Source of the DNA: Listeria cossartiae subsp. cossartiae | GTDB lineage: Bacteria > Bacillota > Bacilli > Lactobacillales > Listeriaceae | Direction: 5' to 3' | DNA length: 64,000 nucleotides | Assembly (NCBI RefSeq): GCF_014224155.1 | Contig: NZ_JAASUI010000001.1 | Location: 310,001-374,000, forward strand | Shown: positions 26,259-36,352 of the stretch, in pieces | Position numbering within the stretch: position 1 is the stretch's first letter | Layout of the letters: every line of letters begins with the position of its first letter | The notes under the pieces: generated by a model | The model's database searches: none | Told to the model about the DNA's origin: nothing | The model's input: only the letters and a program-made list of their open reading frames with translations | Program-made: the position numbers and the translations under genes

Positions 26259-26576
26259 TTAAAAGTCCTCCTTTATGAGATTGAAAAAGCAGCTTTTTTT
26301 ACCGGTGTGGCAGGCTGGGCCGATTTGGTTTACCCGGATGAGCAAGGTGTCATTATCGCAGTCGGTCCAGATTTGTTTTACTTTTTGGGTGTGGCCGCTT
26401 GTTGCGCCTTTGTTCCAGAGTTCATTTCTGGAGCGCGAAAAAAACCACGTGTAGCCAGTTTCAAGCGTTTTTTGATAGCTTTCTTCGTTCATATAGGCGA
26501 GCATTAATACTTCGCCATTTTGGTCGTCTAGGATAATGGTTGGGACAAGGCCTTTAGAAAAATCGACGGAAATCAT
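26259..26576 (-). CDS. hisI: Phosphoribosyl-AMP cyclohydrolase
   Basis: 105 residues. [33 protein letters not shown] and the metal-ligand region [10 protein letters not shown] and [11 protein letters not shown] are all present, with Zn-binding cysteines intact. Opens the purine ring of PR-AMP (third step). It overlaps hisF by 4 bp (ATGA) and is separate from hisE, rather than fused as in enteric bacteria. Confidence 0.95.
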   Translation of the reverse strand: MISVDFSKGLVPTIILDDQNGEVLMLAYMNEESYQKTLETGYTWFFSRSRNELWNKGATSGHTQKVKQIWTDCDNDTLLIRVNQIGPACHTGKKSCFFNLIKEDF

Positions 26577-27328
26577 GGGCGGATGTTCACTCCTTTTTTG
26601 AGTAAAGTAGTTTTGACGTTTTTGATGCTAAGTTCGCCGTAATGGAAAATGCTGGCTGCGAGTGCGGCGGTTGAGTTAGTTTGTTCGAAAACGTCGACCA
26701 TGTGCGCGGCATTACCACAACCACCGGAAGCGATGACGGGAACAGAAACTGCTTCTGAAATTGCTTTTGTAAGTGGAATATCGTAGCCGTTTTTGGTGCC
26801 GTCGCCGTCCATGCTAGTGAGCAGGATTTCACCGGCGCCGAGTTGAACGGCTTTTTTTGCCCAGTCAATGGCATCCAGTCCGGTATCATTTCTACCACCA
26901 CGAGTGAAGACGCTCCAATTTGTGCCTGTCCATTTGGCGTCAATGGCGACGACGATACATTGGTTACCGAATTTTGCGGCGCCTTCTTGGATGAGCTCAG
27001 GTCGTTTAATTGCAGCAGAATTGAGGGAAATCTTGTCGGCACCAGCTTGTAATAGATTTTTCATATCGGCGACGCTACTTATGCCGCCGCCAACTGTGAG
27101 TGGGATGAACACTTGCTCAGCGGTTCGTTCGACGACGTCTATCATTGTTTGGCGCAGTTCGACGGTTGCGGTGATATCAAGGAAAACGAGTTCGTCGGCG
27201 CCAGCTTCGTTATAGGCTTTGGCGATTTCGACGGGATCACCGACATCCGTTAAGGAAACAAAATTAATACCTTTGACGACGCGACCAGCTGTGACATCTA
27301 GGCAGGGGATGATTCGTTTAGTAAGCAT
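26573..27328 (-). CDS. hisF: Imidazole glycerol phosphate synthase, cyclase subunit
   Basis: 251 residues beginning [20 protein letters not shown]. The frame continues upstream, but this ATG (27326-27328) has GAGGTGGAG upstream and gives the standard HisF start. TIM barrel with catalytic Asp in PCLDV and in AIDAKW. With HisH it converts PRFAR plus ammonia to IGP and AICAR. Overlaps hisA by 11 bp. Confidence 0.95.
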   Translation of the reverse strand: MLTKRIIPCLDVTAGRVVKGINFVSLTDVGDPVEIAKAYNEAGADELVFLDITATVELRQTMIDVVERTAEQVFIPLTVGGGISSVADMKNLLQAGADKISLNSAAIKRPELIQEGAAKFGNQCIVVAIDAKWTGTNWSVFTRGGRNDTGLDAIDWAKKAVQLGAGEILLTSMDGDGTKNGYDIPLTKAISEAVSVPVIASGGCGNAAHMVDVFEQTNSTAALAASIFHYGELSIKNVKTTLLKKGVNIRP

Positions 27329-28040
27329 ATTGCTCCACCTCGACAACATCCGACATTGAAATATGACCATTATAAAGGGCTTTTCCGGCAATTGCTCCGT
27401 ATAGGCCAAGTTTGGCAAGTGCTTCTAAATCAGTGCGACTGCTCACACCTCCAGATGCAACTAAATTGATGCTGACGTGTTTTTGCAATGCAGCCATTTG
27501 TTCTAAATTAGGACCTGTTAGCGTGCCATCGCGGCTAATATCAGTGTAAATGATGGTTTCGACATCCATTTCTTCCATTCGTTTGGCTAAATCTAAATAG
27601 CTAACTTGGCTGACATCGAGCCAGCCGCTTGTTGCGACAAGGCCGTTTTTGGCGTCGATTCCGGCGGCTATTTTAGGACCGTATTTTTGGACGGCTGCAC
27701 GGAGAAAATCTGGGTCTGTTAGTGCGGCTGAACCAATGATAACGCGGTCGATGCCAGATTCGAGATAATAATCCACTTGTGCCATACTGCGAATTCCTCC
27801 GCCAACTTGGACGGGAACTTTGGCGGATTGTTTCATTTTTTGGATGATTTCGAGGTTAACTGGACGTCCTTCTAATGCGCCGTCTAGGTCAACGATGTGC
27901 AAATAGGTCGCGCCATCTGCGGCAAAGGCTTTTGCTTGAGCGATTGGGTCTTCATTCACGACGGTTTGTTTGGAAAAATCACCTTGGAAAAGCCGGACGC
28001 ATTGTCCATTTTTTAAGTCTATTGCTGGGAAGATTTGCAT
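27318..28040 (-). CDS. hisA: ProFAR isomerase
   Basis: 240 residues, TIM barrel paralogous to His[19 protein letters not shown] and [14 protein letters not shown] carry the catalytic aspartates. Amadori rearrangement of ProFAR to PRFAR. GGAGGTC precedes its ATG inside the end of hisH, with a 22-bp overlap. Confidence 0.95.
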   Translation of the reverse strand: MQIFPAIDLKNGQCVRLFQGDFSKQTVVNEDPIAQAKAFAADGATYLHIVDLDGALEGRPVNLEIIQKMKQSAKVPVQVGGGIRSMAQVDYYLESGIDRVIIGSAALTDPDFLRAAVQKYGPKIAAGIDAKNGLVATSGWLDVSQVSYLDLAKRMEEMDVETIIYTDISRDGTLTGPNLEQMAALQKHVSINLVASGGVSSRTDLEALAKLGLYGAIAGKALYNGHISMSDVVEVEQYAY

Positions 28041-28645
28041 GATTCGATGACCTCCTTAAACCCTTTTAAAATTTCTAGACCGATTTGTCCGCTTTTTTCG
28101 GGATGGAACTGGGCACCGTAAATATTGCCGTTGTTTATCATACCGGGAACTTCAACGGAATAACCGCTTGTTGCGATAATATATTCGGCTGGGCAATTGG
28201 CGTAATAGGAATGAACATAGTAAACGTATTCGCCACCGAGTTGGTTCGTTAGCGGGGTTGTGCGCTTGATTTCTAGTTGATTCCAGCCCATATGTGGAAC
28301 GGCAAATTCGGGATTATCAGGCAGTTTTTCGACACGACCGGGAATGAGACCGAGTCCTTTGGTGAAAGTATGCTCGCTGCTCGATTCAAGCAAAAGCTGC
28401 ATACCAAGGCAAACGCCGAGAATTGGTTTCCCAGCAGCAGCGATTTCTTTTAGCGTCCCATCAAGTCCGCGCCTAGTGAGTTCTTGCATGGCTTCTGGAT
28501 AAGCACCAACACCGGGTAAAATAACGCCGTCTGCTTGTTTGATCTCTGTTTGATTGCTAGAAATTTGGTTTTGTAGTCCAATGAAATCCAGTGCTTTGCT
28601 GATGCTCTTCGTGTTTCCTGTGTCGTAGTCAATAATAACAATCAT
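28019..28645 (-). CDS. hisH: Imidazole glycerol phosphate synthase, glutamine amidotransferase subunit
   Basis: 208 residues, class I amidotransferase. The oxyanion strand is VILPGVGAYPEAM, the nucleophile is Cys in LGVCLGMQLL (about residue 79), and the His/Glu pair sits in GAQFHPEKSG. Supplies ammonia from glutamine to HisF. Its ATG abuts the hisB stop. Confidence 0.95.
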   Translation of the reverse strand: MIVIIDYDTGNTKSISKALDFIGLQNQISSNQTEIKQADGVILPGVGAYPEAMQELTRRGLDGTLKEIAAAGKPILGVCLGMQLLLESSSEHTFTKGLGLIPGRVEKLPDNPEFAVPHMGWNQLEIKRTTPLTNQLGGEYVYYVHSYYANCPAEYIIATSGYSVEVPGMINNGNIYGAQFHPEKSGQIGLEILKGFKEVIESCKSSQQ

Positions 28646-29230
28646 TTACAGGACCCCTTTAGTGGAATTTACGCCTTGGATTTCAGGGTTAATCGTGATT
28701 GCTTCGCGGAGAGCACGACCAAATGCTTTAAAAAGTGCTTCAATTTTGTGGTGGGTATTTTTGCCGTAAAGAACGCGCAGGTGGAGGTTCATTTCGGTGT
28801 TAAAGGCGACTGCTTGGAAAAATTCTTCTACTAATTCGGTGTCAAAATCGCCTAGTTTTGGGTTCGTTAATTCGGCATCGAAAACAAGATAGGAACGGCC
28901 GCTTAAATCGAGTGCGCAAAATCCAAGTGATTCATCCATTGGCACATAAGAGGAGCCGTAGCGGTTGATGCCAGCTTTATTGCCGAGCGCTTCTTTTAAA
29001 CAAAGGCCGAGTGTAATGCCGATATCTTCTACCGTATGATGCGCATCGATGTATGTATCGCCAATTGCATTCACATTTAAAGTGATACGGCTATGTTTGG
29101 CGAATAAGGTGAGCATATGATCCAGAAATCCGACGCCAGTGGAAATAGTGGCTTCTTCTTGGCTATCGAGATTAATGGAAAGCTCAATAGACGTTTCGGC
29201 GGTAACTCGGTTTTTAGTTGCAGTTCTCAT
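28646..29230 (-). CDS. hisB: Imidazoleglycerol-phosphate dehydratase
   Basis: 194 residues, single-function IGPD without the phosphatase domain found in enteric HisB. Metal-binding motifs [20 protein letters not shown] and [15 protein letters not shown] are intact. The phosphatase step is provided by the divergent PHP-family gene. GAGGAGG precedes the ATG within the hisD 3' end. Confidence 0.95.
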   Translation of the reverse strand: MRTATKNRVTAETSIELSINLDSQEEATISTGVGFLDHMLTLFAKHSRITLNVNAIGDTYIDAHHTVEDIGITLGLCLKEALGNKAGINRYGSSYVPMDESLGFCALDLSGRSYLVFDAELTNPKLGDFDTELVEEFFQAVAFNTEMNLHLRVLYGKNTHHKIEALFKAFGRALREAITINPEIQGVNSTKGVL

Positions 29231-30514
29231 TTATTTTTCCTCCTCAAAACGAATTTGAATGGCTTTGGCGTGGGCATCAAGACCTTCTTTATTAGCAAGT
29301 AGGATCACGGCGTCTTTTTCTTTGGCAAGTGCTTCTTTTGTATAAGAAATAAAAGCAGAACGTTTCGTGAAATCTTCTACGCCAAGTGGGGAGAAGAATT
29401 TGGCGGTGCCGCTTGTTGGGAGCACATGGTTCGGTCCGGCAAAATAATCGCCAAGTGGTTCAGATGCATAGCTTCCTAGGAAAATGGAGCCGGCATTTTT
29501 AATGTGATGCAAATAATTCATTGGATTTTCTAGTTGGACTTCTAGGTGCTCTGGGGCAATTTCGTTCATGATATCGAACATTTCTTTCGTGTTTGCAGTG
29601 ATAATAATTTTTCCTTGCGTCTCGATGGATTCTTGCGCGATGGCTTTTCGTGGTAGCGTTTCGAGTTGTTTAGCAATTTCAGTTTTGGTAAGTTGGGCGA
29701 TTTTTTCGCTTGTTGTGATTAAAATAGCACGGGCTAATGTGTCGTGCTCTGCTTGGGAGAGTAAGTCGGCGGCGATGAAAGCAGGGTTTGCAGTTTCATC
29801 TGCGAGCACGACGATTTCAGACGGTCCGGCAATCATATCGATATCAACTAAGCCAAAAACTTCTCTTTTAGCGGTGGCGACGTAGATATTTCCTGGTCCA
29901 ACGATTTTGTCTACTTTCGGAATGGATTTGGTTCCGTAAGCTAAGGCCGCGATGCCGTGCGCACCACCAACTTGGTAAATTTCGTCCACGCCAGCAAGTT
30001 GTGCAGCTGCTAAAACGTGAGGATTTATGCCATTTTCGCCAGGTGGTGTAATCATTACAATTCGTTTGACGCCAGCGATTTTAGCAGGTAGGACATTCAT
30101 TAAAACGGATGATGGGTAGGCTGCCGTGCCGCCGGGAACGTATACGCCGACGGTTTCTAGCGGGCGAATTAATTGGCCGCGAATGACGCCATCTTTTTCA
30201 CTATCAAGGAAAGCGTGTTGTTTTTGTTTGCTATGAAAACTTTCAATATTTGTTTTTGCTTGGCGAAGGGCATCTAGGAAGGCGAAATCGACTTTGGTTG
30301 TGGCTGCTTGGATGTCGGCATTTGGGACACGTAGTTTGGTTAGTTTCACACCGTCGAACTGGGAAGTATAGTCGAGTAAGGCTTGGTCGCCAGCTGTTTT
30401 TACTTTTTCAATAATTGCTTTTACGGCAGTTTCGACTTGTTGGGAGGTGGTTGTTGTGGTATTAGTCTTGAGTTCGTTTAAAATGGCGGCTGTTGTTCCG
30501 GTTACAATTTTCAT
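29231..30514 (-). CDS. hisD: Histidinol dehydrogenase
   Basis: 427 residues. Contains the family signature in [18 protein letters not shown] and [16 protein letters not shown], with Zn-ligand residues in EHDT, SGGTA-type loop [15 protein letters not shown], and a C-terminal His. Performs the last two oxidations from histidinol to histidine with NAD+. Overlapped by hisG (4 bp). Confidence 0.95.
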   Translation of the reverse strand: MKIVTGTTAAILNELKTNTTTTTSQQVETAVKAIIEKVKTAGDQALLDYTSQFDGVKLTKLRVPNADIQAATTKVDFAFLDALRQAKTNIESFHSKQKQHAFLDSEKDGVIRGQLIRPLETVGVYVPGGTAAYPSSVLMNVLPAKIAGVKRIVMITPPGENGINPHVLAAAQLAGVDEIYQVGGAHGIAALAYGTKSIPKVDKIVGPGNIYVATAKREVFGLVDIDMIAGPSEIVVLADETANPAFIAADLLSQAEHDTLARAILITTSEKIAQLTKTEIAKQLETLPRKAIAQESIETQGKIIITANTKEMFDIMNEIAPEHLEVQLENPMNYLHHIKNAGSIFLGSYASEPLGDYFAGPNHVLPTSGTAKFFSPLGVEDFTKRSAFISYTKEALAKEKDAVILLANKEGLDAHAKAIQIRFEEEK

Positions 30515-31152
30515 TGGGTACGCTCCTCCTTTATCGCTTGTTCTAATTGGTCGATTAAATGGAAAATTTGCGTTTTATTTTGTTTTAAGGAAGCTTTATT
30601 GACAATCAGGCGGGCGGAGATGGGATACATTTTTTCGTAAATAAGTAAGCCATTTTCTTTTAAAGTGGAGCCGGTTTCGACGATATCAATGATGGCGTCA
30701 GCGAGACCAAGCACAGGTGCAATTTCGACGGAGCCTTCGATTTTGATAATTTCCACGTCTTCGCCTTTTTCGCGAAAAAATTTGGAAGCAACTGCCGGAT
30801 ATTTGGTGGCGATGATTTTTCGGCGGTAGCTACTTGGATCGAATTCGGGCGTGGAAGCAAGGCAGAACTGGCATTTGCCGATTTCAAGATCGAGCATTTC
30901 GTAATGTGATTTTGAGGCTTCCATCAGCACGTCTTTTCCAACGATACCAATATCCGCGACGCCGTGTTTCACATAAGTCATAACATCAACGGCTTTTACT
31001 AAAATAAACGAAATCGGCTGGGTGCTACTATGAAAAATCAGTTTGCGCTTTTTATCTGCCATTGAAGAACAGTCAATTCCTGCTTTTTCCAAAAGGGCAA
31101 CCGCGTCTTTCTCCAATCTACCTTTCGTTAAGGCGATTTTTAAAGCTTTCAT
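30511..31152 (-). CDS. hisG: ATP phosphoribosyltransferase, short catalytic subunit
   Basis: 213 residues starting [18 protein letters not shown]. The ATG at 31150-31152 has GGAGGCGG upstream; the longer frame is rejected. This is the short HisG form lacking the C-terminal regulatory domain, which needs HisZ. PRPP-binding motif [17 protein letters not shown] is present. First committed step; overlaps hisZ by 4 bp. Confidence 0.95.
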   Translation of the reverse strand: MKALKIALTKGRLEKDAVALLEKAGIDCSSMADKKRKLIFHSSTQPISFILVKAVDVMTYVKHGVADIGIVGKDVLMEASKSHYEMLDLEIGKCQFCLASTPEFDPSSYRRKIIATKYPAVASKFFREKGEDVEIIKIEGSVEIAPVLGLADAIIDIVETGSTLKENGLLIYEKMYPISARLIVNKASLKQNKTQIFHLIDQLEQAIKEERTQ

Positions 31153-32330
31153 AAATCCGCCTCCTTTCGGAAAATGGTTTGGCTTCCTTGGCTGGAAACG
31201 TGAACGACAGTAGGGATGTGCCATTTTTGCGCAAAAGAGATGGCGTTTGTGGGTGTTTCAAAAAAGCTTAATTCGCTATTTGGTGTTTCTTGCATGAGTT
31301 TTTCGGCTTGTTGGAGTGCATCTAGGTCGTAGTGGATTAAAAGGGTAGTTGGTGTTTGTTTATTGATGATGCCAGCGCGGTTTTGAAGTGTTGTGAGGGA
31401 GTCGAGGTTAAGGGCCAAACCGACTGCTGGAGAGGAAGAGCTGGTGAATTGTTCTAGTAAGTGATCGTAACGACCGCCACTTAAAAAGTTATCGGCAGCA
31501 AGGTCGGCGTATCCTCTAAAAATAATCCCAGTATAATAATGAAAATCTTGCACGAGTCCTAAATCGACACTAATTTCAGCTGCGTAAGAAACAGCTTGGA
31601 CAATCGTCTCCATTTCGGTCAGTGCGGTTAAAATTCCTTTGTCTGTAGTTACGTTTTTCGCTTGTTGTAAAATTGCTGTCGCTGGGCCAAATAATCGTGG
31701 TAAGGCGAGAATGAAATCGTCCAGCGTGCTCGGATTATCAGCAACAAACTGTTGAATGCCAGTGAGGCTTTTATTTTGAATTAGGAGGCGGAAATCCATT
31801 TCGGCGGTTTCACGGAGGTTTAAAAGATGAATGACGCGCCTATAAATTGCGGCATGGCCAAGCTCAATTTGAAAATTCGGAATTTCTAGCGTATTTAATA
31901 CCCCAATCCCACTTAGAATACATTCAATCTCAGCTTTGATGGAAGGATATCCGATGATTTCAATGCCGGCTTGGGTTTGTTCGTTTTGTTCGCCACCAAA
32001 ATCTTCATTTGCTCGAAAGATTTTTCCACTATAAGAAAGTTTGAGCGGGAGCGTGACACCAGTTGTACTAACGACTCGACCGATTGGCAAGGTCATATCT
32101 GGCCGAAGAACCGTCAAGCGCCCTTTTTCATCAAAGAAACGATATAGCTTGGCGTCGGCTTGATGTTCAGAGGAAAAGACATCTTCAAATTCAATAACAG
32201 GTGTTTCAATTCGCTTAAATCCACGTTTTTCAAAATAATGATTCACTTGTTGCTCAATTTTGTAGGCGGCTTGTGCTTCGCGAAAAAGTTTATCGCGTGT
32301 TCCAGTCGGCAAGTTCTTATTTAAGTTCAT
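31149..32330 (-). CDS. hisZ: ATP phosphoribosyltransferase regulatory subunit
   Basis: 393 residues, HisRS-like catalytic fold without the anticodon-binding domain. The class II motifs are [29 protein letters not shown] and [12 protein letters not shown]. It forms the hetero-octamer with short HisG and mediates feedback inhibition by histidine. First gene of the nine-gene operon hisZGDBHAFIE. AGGAGC lies 8 nt before the ATG. Confidence 0.94.
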   Translation of the reverse strand: MNLNKNLPTGTRDKLFREAQAAYKIEQQVNHYFEKRGFKRIETPVIEFEDVFSSEHQADAKLYRFFDEKGRLTVLRPDMTLPIGRVVSTTGVTLPLKLSYSGKIFRANEDFGGEQNEQTQAGIEIIGYPSIKAEIECILSGIGVLNTLEIPNFQIELGHAAIYRRVIHLLNLRETAEMDFRLLIQNKSLTGIQQFVADNPSTLDDFILALPRLFGPATAILQQAKNVTTDKGILTALTEMETIVQAVSYAAEISVDLGLVQDFHYYTGIIFRGYADLAADNFLSGGRYDHLLEQFTSSSSPAVGLALNLDSLTTLQNRAGIINKQTPTTLLIHYDLDALQQAEKLMQETPNSELSFFETPTNAISFAQKWHIPTVVHVSSQGSQTIFRKEADL

Positions 32331-32361
32331 CTGGTTAGCTCCTTTACGATATTTTAGTTTA

Positions 32362-32395
32362 TTAGCATATTAGCACGTTAAAGTGTTTTTGTAAA
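32362..32395 (-). promoter_or_regulatory. his operon promoter with TTAGCA elements
   Basis: Minus strand TTTACA (32395-32390), 17 nt, TAATAT (32372-32367). On the plus strand the same stretch reads TTAGCA twice with an 8-bp period (32363-32376), and TTAGCACGTT recurs at 32441-32450 near the divergent hisJ promoter. Likely operator for a histidine-responsive repressor. No T-box antiterminator fits in the short leader. Confidence 0.55.
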
Positions 32396-32420
32396 TAATG
32401 AATAGAAAAATAGTTGCTTA

Positions 32421-32450
32421 TGGTATAATTAGTGTACCATTTAGCACGTT
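32421..32450 (+). promoter_or_regulatory. hisJ promoter and TTAGCACGTT element
   Basis: Extended -10 TGGTATAAT (32421-32429) with no good -35, followed by the TTAGCACGTT element (32441-32450) across the expected start site. Confidence 0.5.
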
Positions 32451-32481
32451 TAGGGAAAAGAATTTTGAAAGAGGGTTGAAT

Positions 32482-33309
32482 ATGAAAAGAGACGGGCATA
32501 CGCATACAGAATTTTGTCCACATGGTACGCATGATGATGTGGAAGAAATGATTTTAAAAGCGATTGAACTGGATTTTGATGAGTATTCTATCGTTGAGCA
32601 CGCGCCGCTTTCGAGTGACTTTATGAAAAATACTGCTGGTGACAAGGAAGCAGTCGCGACGGCGAGTATGGCGATGAGTGACTTACCTTATTATTTGAAG
32701 AAAATGAACCAAATGAAGAAAAAATATGCGAGTGATTTATTAATACATATCGGGTTTGAAGTGGATTATTTGATTGGCTATGAGGATTTCACGCGTGATT
32801 TTTTGAATGAATATGGGCCGGAAACGGATGATGGCGTGTTGTCGCTACATTTTTTAGAGGGGCAAGGTGGTTTTCGTTCGATTGATTTTTCGGCGGAAGA
32901 TTATAATGAAGGAATTGTGCAATTTTATGGTGGATTTGAACAGGCGCAACTCGCTTATTTGGAAGGTGTGAAGCATTCGGTGGAAGCGGATTTGGGGTCA
33001 TTTAAGCCGCGGAGAATAGGGCATATTTCGCTATGTCAGAAGTTTCAGCAGTTTTTTGGAGCAAATGGGCATGATTTTTCTGAGGAAGTAATCGCGGGAT
33101 TTCAGGAAGTGCTTGCTTTAGTGAAAAAGCGGGATTATGAGCTTGATTTTAATACGGCTGGTTTATTCAAGCCACTTTGCGGGGAAACCTATCCACCAAA
33201 AGAAATCGTGACGTTAGCTAAAGAATTACAGATTCCATTTGTGTATGGATCCGATTCGCATGGTGTTCAAGATGTAGGGCGCGGATATAGTACTTATTGC
33301 CAAAAGTGA
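32482..33309 (+). CDS. hisJ: Histidinol-phosphatase, PHP family
   Basis: 275 residues. ATG 32482 is chosen because AGAGGG lies 8 nt upstream and the protein then starts MKRDGHTHTEFCPHG, the family's metal-binding opening. Further ligands lie in DEYSIVEHAPL, IHIGFEVDYL, and GSDSHG near the C-terminus. Dephosphorylates histidinol phosphate, the step missing from the single-function HisB. It is divergent from the operon and shares its control region. Its 3' end overlaps the convergent alkyltransferase gene by 16 bp. Confidence 0.92.
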   Translation: MKRDGHTHTEFCPHGTHDDVEEMILKAIELDFDEYSIVEHAPLSSDFMKNTAGDKEAVATASMAMSDLPYYLKKMNQMKKKYASDLLIHIGFEVDYLIGYEDFTRDFLNEYGPETDDGVLSLHFLEGQGGFRSIDFSAEDYNEGIVQFYGGFEQAQLAYLEGVKHSVEADLGSFKPRRIGHISLCQKFQQFFGANGHDFSEEVIAGFQEVLALVKKRDYELDFNTAGLFKPLCGETYPPKEIVTLAKELQIPFVYGSDSHGVQDVGRGYSTYCQK

Positions 33310-33590
33310 GCTTTCATTTTGACATGCCCGTTCTCTTTAAATGTCACTCCTTCTAGCAAAAGCAGTTCGCGCTGTTCTTCCCAACCCGGGACAAGTCGAC
33401 CAGCTGCATTTACGACACGATGGCACGGCGTAATTTGGTCACGCTTCGAATGTTTCAGTGTAGCGCCAACGAGTCTGGCGTTTTTAGGGAAGCCAATCAT
33501 ATAAGCGATTTGACCATAAGTCGTCACTTTACCGCGCGGAATTTGGCGCACGACAGTATAGACGCGATCTTCAAAATCAGCTGGAATCAT
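33294..33590 (-). CDS. Single-domain methylguanine-DNA methyltransferase-like protein
   Basis: 98 residues, corresponding to the C-terminal DNA-binding/active domain of O6-alkylguanine-DNA alkyltransferases (PF01035). VTTYGQIAYMIG and the active-site motif TPCHRVV are present with the acceptor Cys kept. The size is that of alkyltransferase-like (ATL) proteins, but those usually have Trp in place of the Cys. It may be an active minimal enzyme or a lesion-recognition protein. GGAGG precedes the ATG. Confidence 0.88.
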   Translation of the reverse strand: MIPADFEDRVYTVVRQIPRGKVTTYGQIAYMIGFPKNARLVGATLKHSKRDQITPCHRVVNAAGRLVPGWEEQRELLLLEGVTFKENGHVKMKAHFWQ

Positions 33591-33667
33591 TTCGTAACCT
33601 CCATTTGTTCATAATAAATTTAGTATACAGGAAATACCTATTTTATAAAAGTTAGGATGATACAAGA

Positions 33668-34699
33668 ATGCCAGATTTTTCTTACGCAAAAATTACAAAA
33701 CTAGTGGTCCACTTTGCTGGAAATAAAGCAAGAGAAGAAGGAACCGAGGTCTCAGCGAATGTGCTTGCGGATATCGGGTCCGAAATGAACCAAACATTAT
33801 CTTCTATTTTCTTAGAGCCATTTACGAAAGATGAATATTATCAATTTAGCCATGAAACGGATTTGGATTTTAATGAAGTCCGAACTTTTGCTTCGAATAT
33901 GTTTGTCGCGGAGGAAGAGTTTCTCGATGAATCAAAGAAGATTTTAGAGCATTTATATAGTGAAACAACCCACCCGAATATTAAAAGTGGTGACGTTTGG
34001 ATTTTCTTTATTGAAGGTTGCGTTGTCGATGGGGATTTCACAAATGGCATTGGGATTTTTAAAGTCGAAAACAAGGAAGTCTTTCTGAAAAATGATTTTA
34101 ACGGCAGAGAATTCCAAATTGGCTATGATAAAGGGATTACTGGAACGGATTTGGATAAAGGTTGTTTGATTTTTAATGTGGATCATGACACGGGGAATAA
34201 AGTGTTGATTTTAGATCGGCTTAACCGTGGTGATTCTGTTTATTGGAAAGATAAGTTTTTAAGTATTGATAAGATTACTGATGAGAAGTTTTATACGGAA
34301 GGTTTTGTGGAAGTTTGCACGGATTATATTAAGCAACGTGAGGAGTCGCTGCTTGATAAATCTAATTTTGTGAAAGCGACGACCGAATATTTGGCAGGGG
34401 AAGAAACGTTGAATATTGCTGAATTCGCCCGTACGACGATTGAAAAACCGGAAGAAATTACCGAATTCAATACGATGGTCGATACGTTCGAACGCGAAAA
34501 CAATGTCCGTTTTCCAGAGACGTTCCAATTAGATGAAGAAAAACGCGAAAAATTATCGAAAAAAATCCGCAAAACGATCAAACTTGGCAAAAATATTTCA
34601 GTTGTCGTGAAGGATTTAGAGCAGCTCGAAGAAACCGATTTTGTGCAAGGATATGACGAGGAAAAAGGCAAAAGCTACATGATAGTGTATTACGATTAA
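33668..34699 (+). CDS. 37-kDa nucleoid-associated protein family (NdpA/YejK-like)
   Basis: 343 residues, the usual size for PF04245 proteins, beginning PDFSYAKITKLVVHFAGNK with the typical N-terminal pattern. Conserved segments such as DVWIFFIEGCVVDG and KGCLIFNVD occur in the middle. The protein is strongly acidic with a few basic stretches and has no signal or membrane segment. Family members associate with the nucleoid in proteobacteria; in Firmicutes the role is not established. Only a moderate ribosome-binding site (AGGATGA) precedes the ATG. Confidence 0.75.
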   Translation: MPDFSYAKITKLVVHFAGNKAREEGTEVSANVLADIGSEMNQTLSSIFLEPFTKDEYYQFSHETDLDFNEVRTFASNMFVAEEEFLDESKKILEHLYSETTHPNIKSGDVWIFFIEGCVVDGDFTNGIGIFKVENKEVFLKNDFNGREFQIGYDKGITGTDLDKGCLIFNVDHDTGNKVLILDRLNRGDSVYWKDKFLSIDKITDEKFYTEGFVEVCTDYIKQREESLLDKSNFVKATTEYLAGEETLNIAEFARTTIEKPEEITEFNTMVDTFERENNVRFPETFQLDEEKREKLSKKIRKTIKLGKNISVVVKDLEQLEETDFVQGYDEEKGKSYMIVYYD

Positions 34700-34702
34700 A
34701 AG

Positions 34703-34737
34703 AAAAGCCGAGGATGCGGAATCCCCGGTTTTTTTTG
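34703..34737 (+). terminator. Intrinsic terminator
   Basis: GC-rich hairpin (GCCGAGGAT / ATCCCCGG with wobble pairs) followed by an eight-T run, after the NdpA-like gene. Confidence 0.7.
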
Positions 34738-34741
34738 CTGT

Positions 34742-36037
34742 CTAAACGACAAACATAAAGTACAGTATAAACAGCACCATCATCACATACATAATCGGAT
34801 GAACTTCTTTGTAACGACCTTTAAGCACCATTGTGATTGGGTAGAAAATGAAACCAATCGCGATACCAGTAGCAATAGAGAAAGTAAGTACCATCATTAA
34901 AATAACGAAAAAGGACGGAACGGCTACTTCGAATTTTGTCCAGTCAATATGAGCCACATTTCCAATCATTAAAATCCCAACGATAACAAGCGCTGGCGTC
35001 GTAACTGCACTCGTAATCACACCAAGAAGCGGTGAGAAGAATAGTGACAGCGAGAAACAGATGGCGATAACAACGGCAGTTAAACCAGTCCGACCACCAA
35101 CCGCAACCCCGGCAGTAGATTCTACATAAGAAGTAGTTGTCGATGTCCCGAAAATCGCTCCAAAAACCGTTGCAATCGAATCAGAAAAAAGCGAACGACC
35201 GGCACGCGGGATTTTATCATCTTTTATAAAGCCGGCTTGTGTCGCAACTGCAACCAGCGTCCCAGCAGTATCAAAGAAATCAATGAAGAAAAATGTCAAA
35301 ATAACAATCAACATTTGCGGTGTGAAAATATCAGGCAAATGGATAACAGCTTGACCAAAAGTTGGCGCAATGCTTGGTACCGAGGACACAACTTGGTTAG
35401 GCACATCAATTAAACCAAATAACATTCCCGCGATAGCAGTAGTCGCCATCCCGAAGAAAATTGCACCTTTCCAACCAATCGTCATGTAAGCAACAGTAAT
35501 TACAATCCCAAAAACAGCCAGTAAAACCGGGCCAGAATGCAAGTCACCAAGCGCTAAAATAGTCGATTCATTTGGCACGATAATGCCAGCATTTTTTAAT
35601 CCTAAAAAGGCGATGAAAAAACCAATTCCGGCGCCAACTGCGAATTTTAGCTCAGTTGGGATGGCGTTAACGATTTTTTCACGAATTCCGGAAAGTGTTA
35701 AACAAATGAACACTAAACCAGAAACAAGTACGCCAGCTAGTGCGGTTTGCCAAGGAATTCCCCACTGCGCACAAACCGTATAAGCAAAGAACGCATTTAA
35801 TCCCATACCCGGAGCAAGTCCGATTGGGTAATTAGCGATAAGCCCCATTGCAAGCGATCCGACAACAGAAGCAAGAATGGTTGCCACGAAAACAGCTTTT
35901 AACTCCATTCCAGTCGTTGCAAGCATGGATGGATTGACGAAAAGTACATAAGCCATCGACAAGAAAGTCGTAAGCCCCGCGAGTATTTCTGTCCGAACAG
36001 TCGTCTTGTTCTCGCGTAGTTTGAAAAATTTATCCAT
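34742..36037 (-). CDS. NCS2/AzgA-type guanine/hypoxanthine permease
   Basis: 431 residues, about 13 membrane helices. Family motifs LAPGMGLNAFFAYTV (near residue 76) and FFIDFFDTAGTLVAVA (near residue 250) identify the AzgA-like branch of purine transporters (PbuG/PbuO in Bacillus). The gene is preceded by a guanine-class purine riboswitch, which strongly supports guanine or hypoxanthine as substrate. GGGAGGC lies upstream of the ATG. Confidence 0.93.
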   Translation of the reverse strand: MDKFFKLRENKTTVRTEILAGLTTFLSMAYVLFVNPSMLATTGMELKAVFVATILASVVGSLAMGLIANYPIGLAPGMGLNAFFAYTVCAQWGIPWQTALAGVLVSGLVFICLTLSGIREKIVNAIPTELKFAVGAGIGFFIAFLGLKNAGIIVPNESTILALGDLHSGPVLLAVFGIVITVAYMTIGWKGAIFFGMATTAIAGMLFGLIDVPNQVVSSVPSIAPTFGQAVIHLPDIFTPQMLIVILTFFFIDFFDTAGTLVAVATQAGFIKDDKIPRAGRSLFSDSIATVFGAIFGTSTTTSYVESTAGVAVGGRTGLTAVVIAICFSLSLFFSPLLGVITSAVTTPALVIVGILMIGNVAHIDWTKFEVAVPSFFVILMMVLTFSIATGIAIGFIFYPITMVLKGRYKEVHPIMYVMMVLFILYFMFVV

Positions 36038-36112
36038 TAAAAAAAGCCTCCCTATTTATGTTGTCGCACATAACGGAAAGAGCCTAGGTAAAAAAGGGAA
36101 TAATAAATAAAA

Positions 36113-36216
36113 ATAGCAAAAAAATCCCTATTAAATTTTACAATAGCTCGTAGCCTGGCATTTTACGGTTGCCTGGTAGAAACGAACGGTCCATATTACC
36201 GAACTTATACGACTCT
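36113..36216 (-). promoter_or_regulatory. Guanine-class purine riboswitch
   Basis: On the minus strand the conserved core is present: CGTATAA..., ATATGG, then TTTCTACC, loop L3 with CCGTAAA, and GGCTACG closing P1. A C in the final GGCTACG (rather than T) indicates guanine/hypoxanthine rather than adenine. Downstream, CTATT/AATAG followed by seven T (36123-36117) can act as the terminator when ligand is bound. The aptamer occupies about 36142-36214. Controls the permease gene. Confidence 0.92.
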
Positions 36217-36283
36217 ATTATTGTAGCGGATTAGCCGATTTTTGGCAATACGTGTAAGAAATAAAAATAAAAAACGAACTTTT

Positions 36284-36323
36284 GTATAAATAAGTTTATA
36301 CTTTTAAATAAATAAGGTATAAT
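36284..36323 (+). promoter_or_regulatory. GH1 gene promoter with GntR-type operator
   Basis: Perfect inverted repeat GTATAAATAAGTTTATAC (36284-36301, 7-4-7) overlaps the -35 (TTTATA 36295-36300); -10 TATAAT lies at 36318-36323 after 17 nt. The GTnTA...TAnAC form suits HutC-subfamily GntR repressors, one of which is encoded just downstream. Confidence 0.65.
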
Positions 36324-36352
36324 AAAAGTAAATAATAGTTGGAGGTAAAAAA

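Noticed and set aside
32331..32481. T-box for the his operon
   Set aside because: The leader before hisZ is too short and lacks the T-box sequence and a terminator/antiterminator pair.
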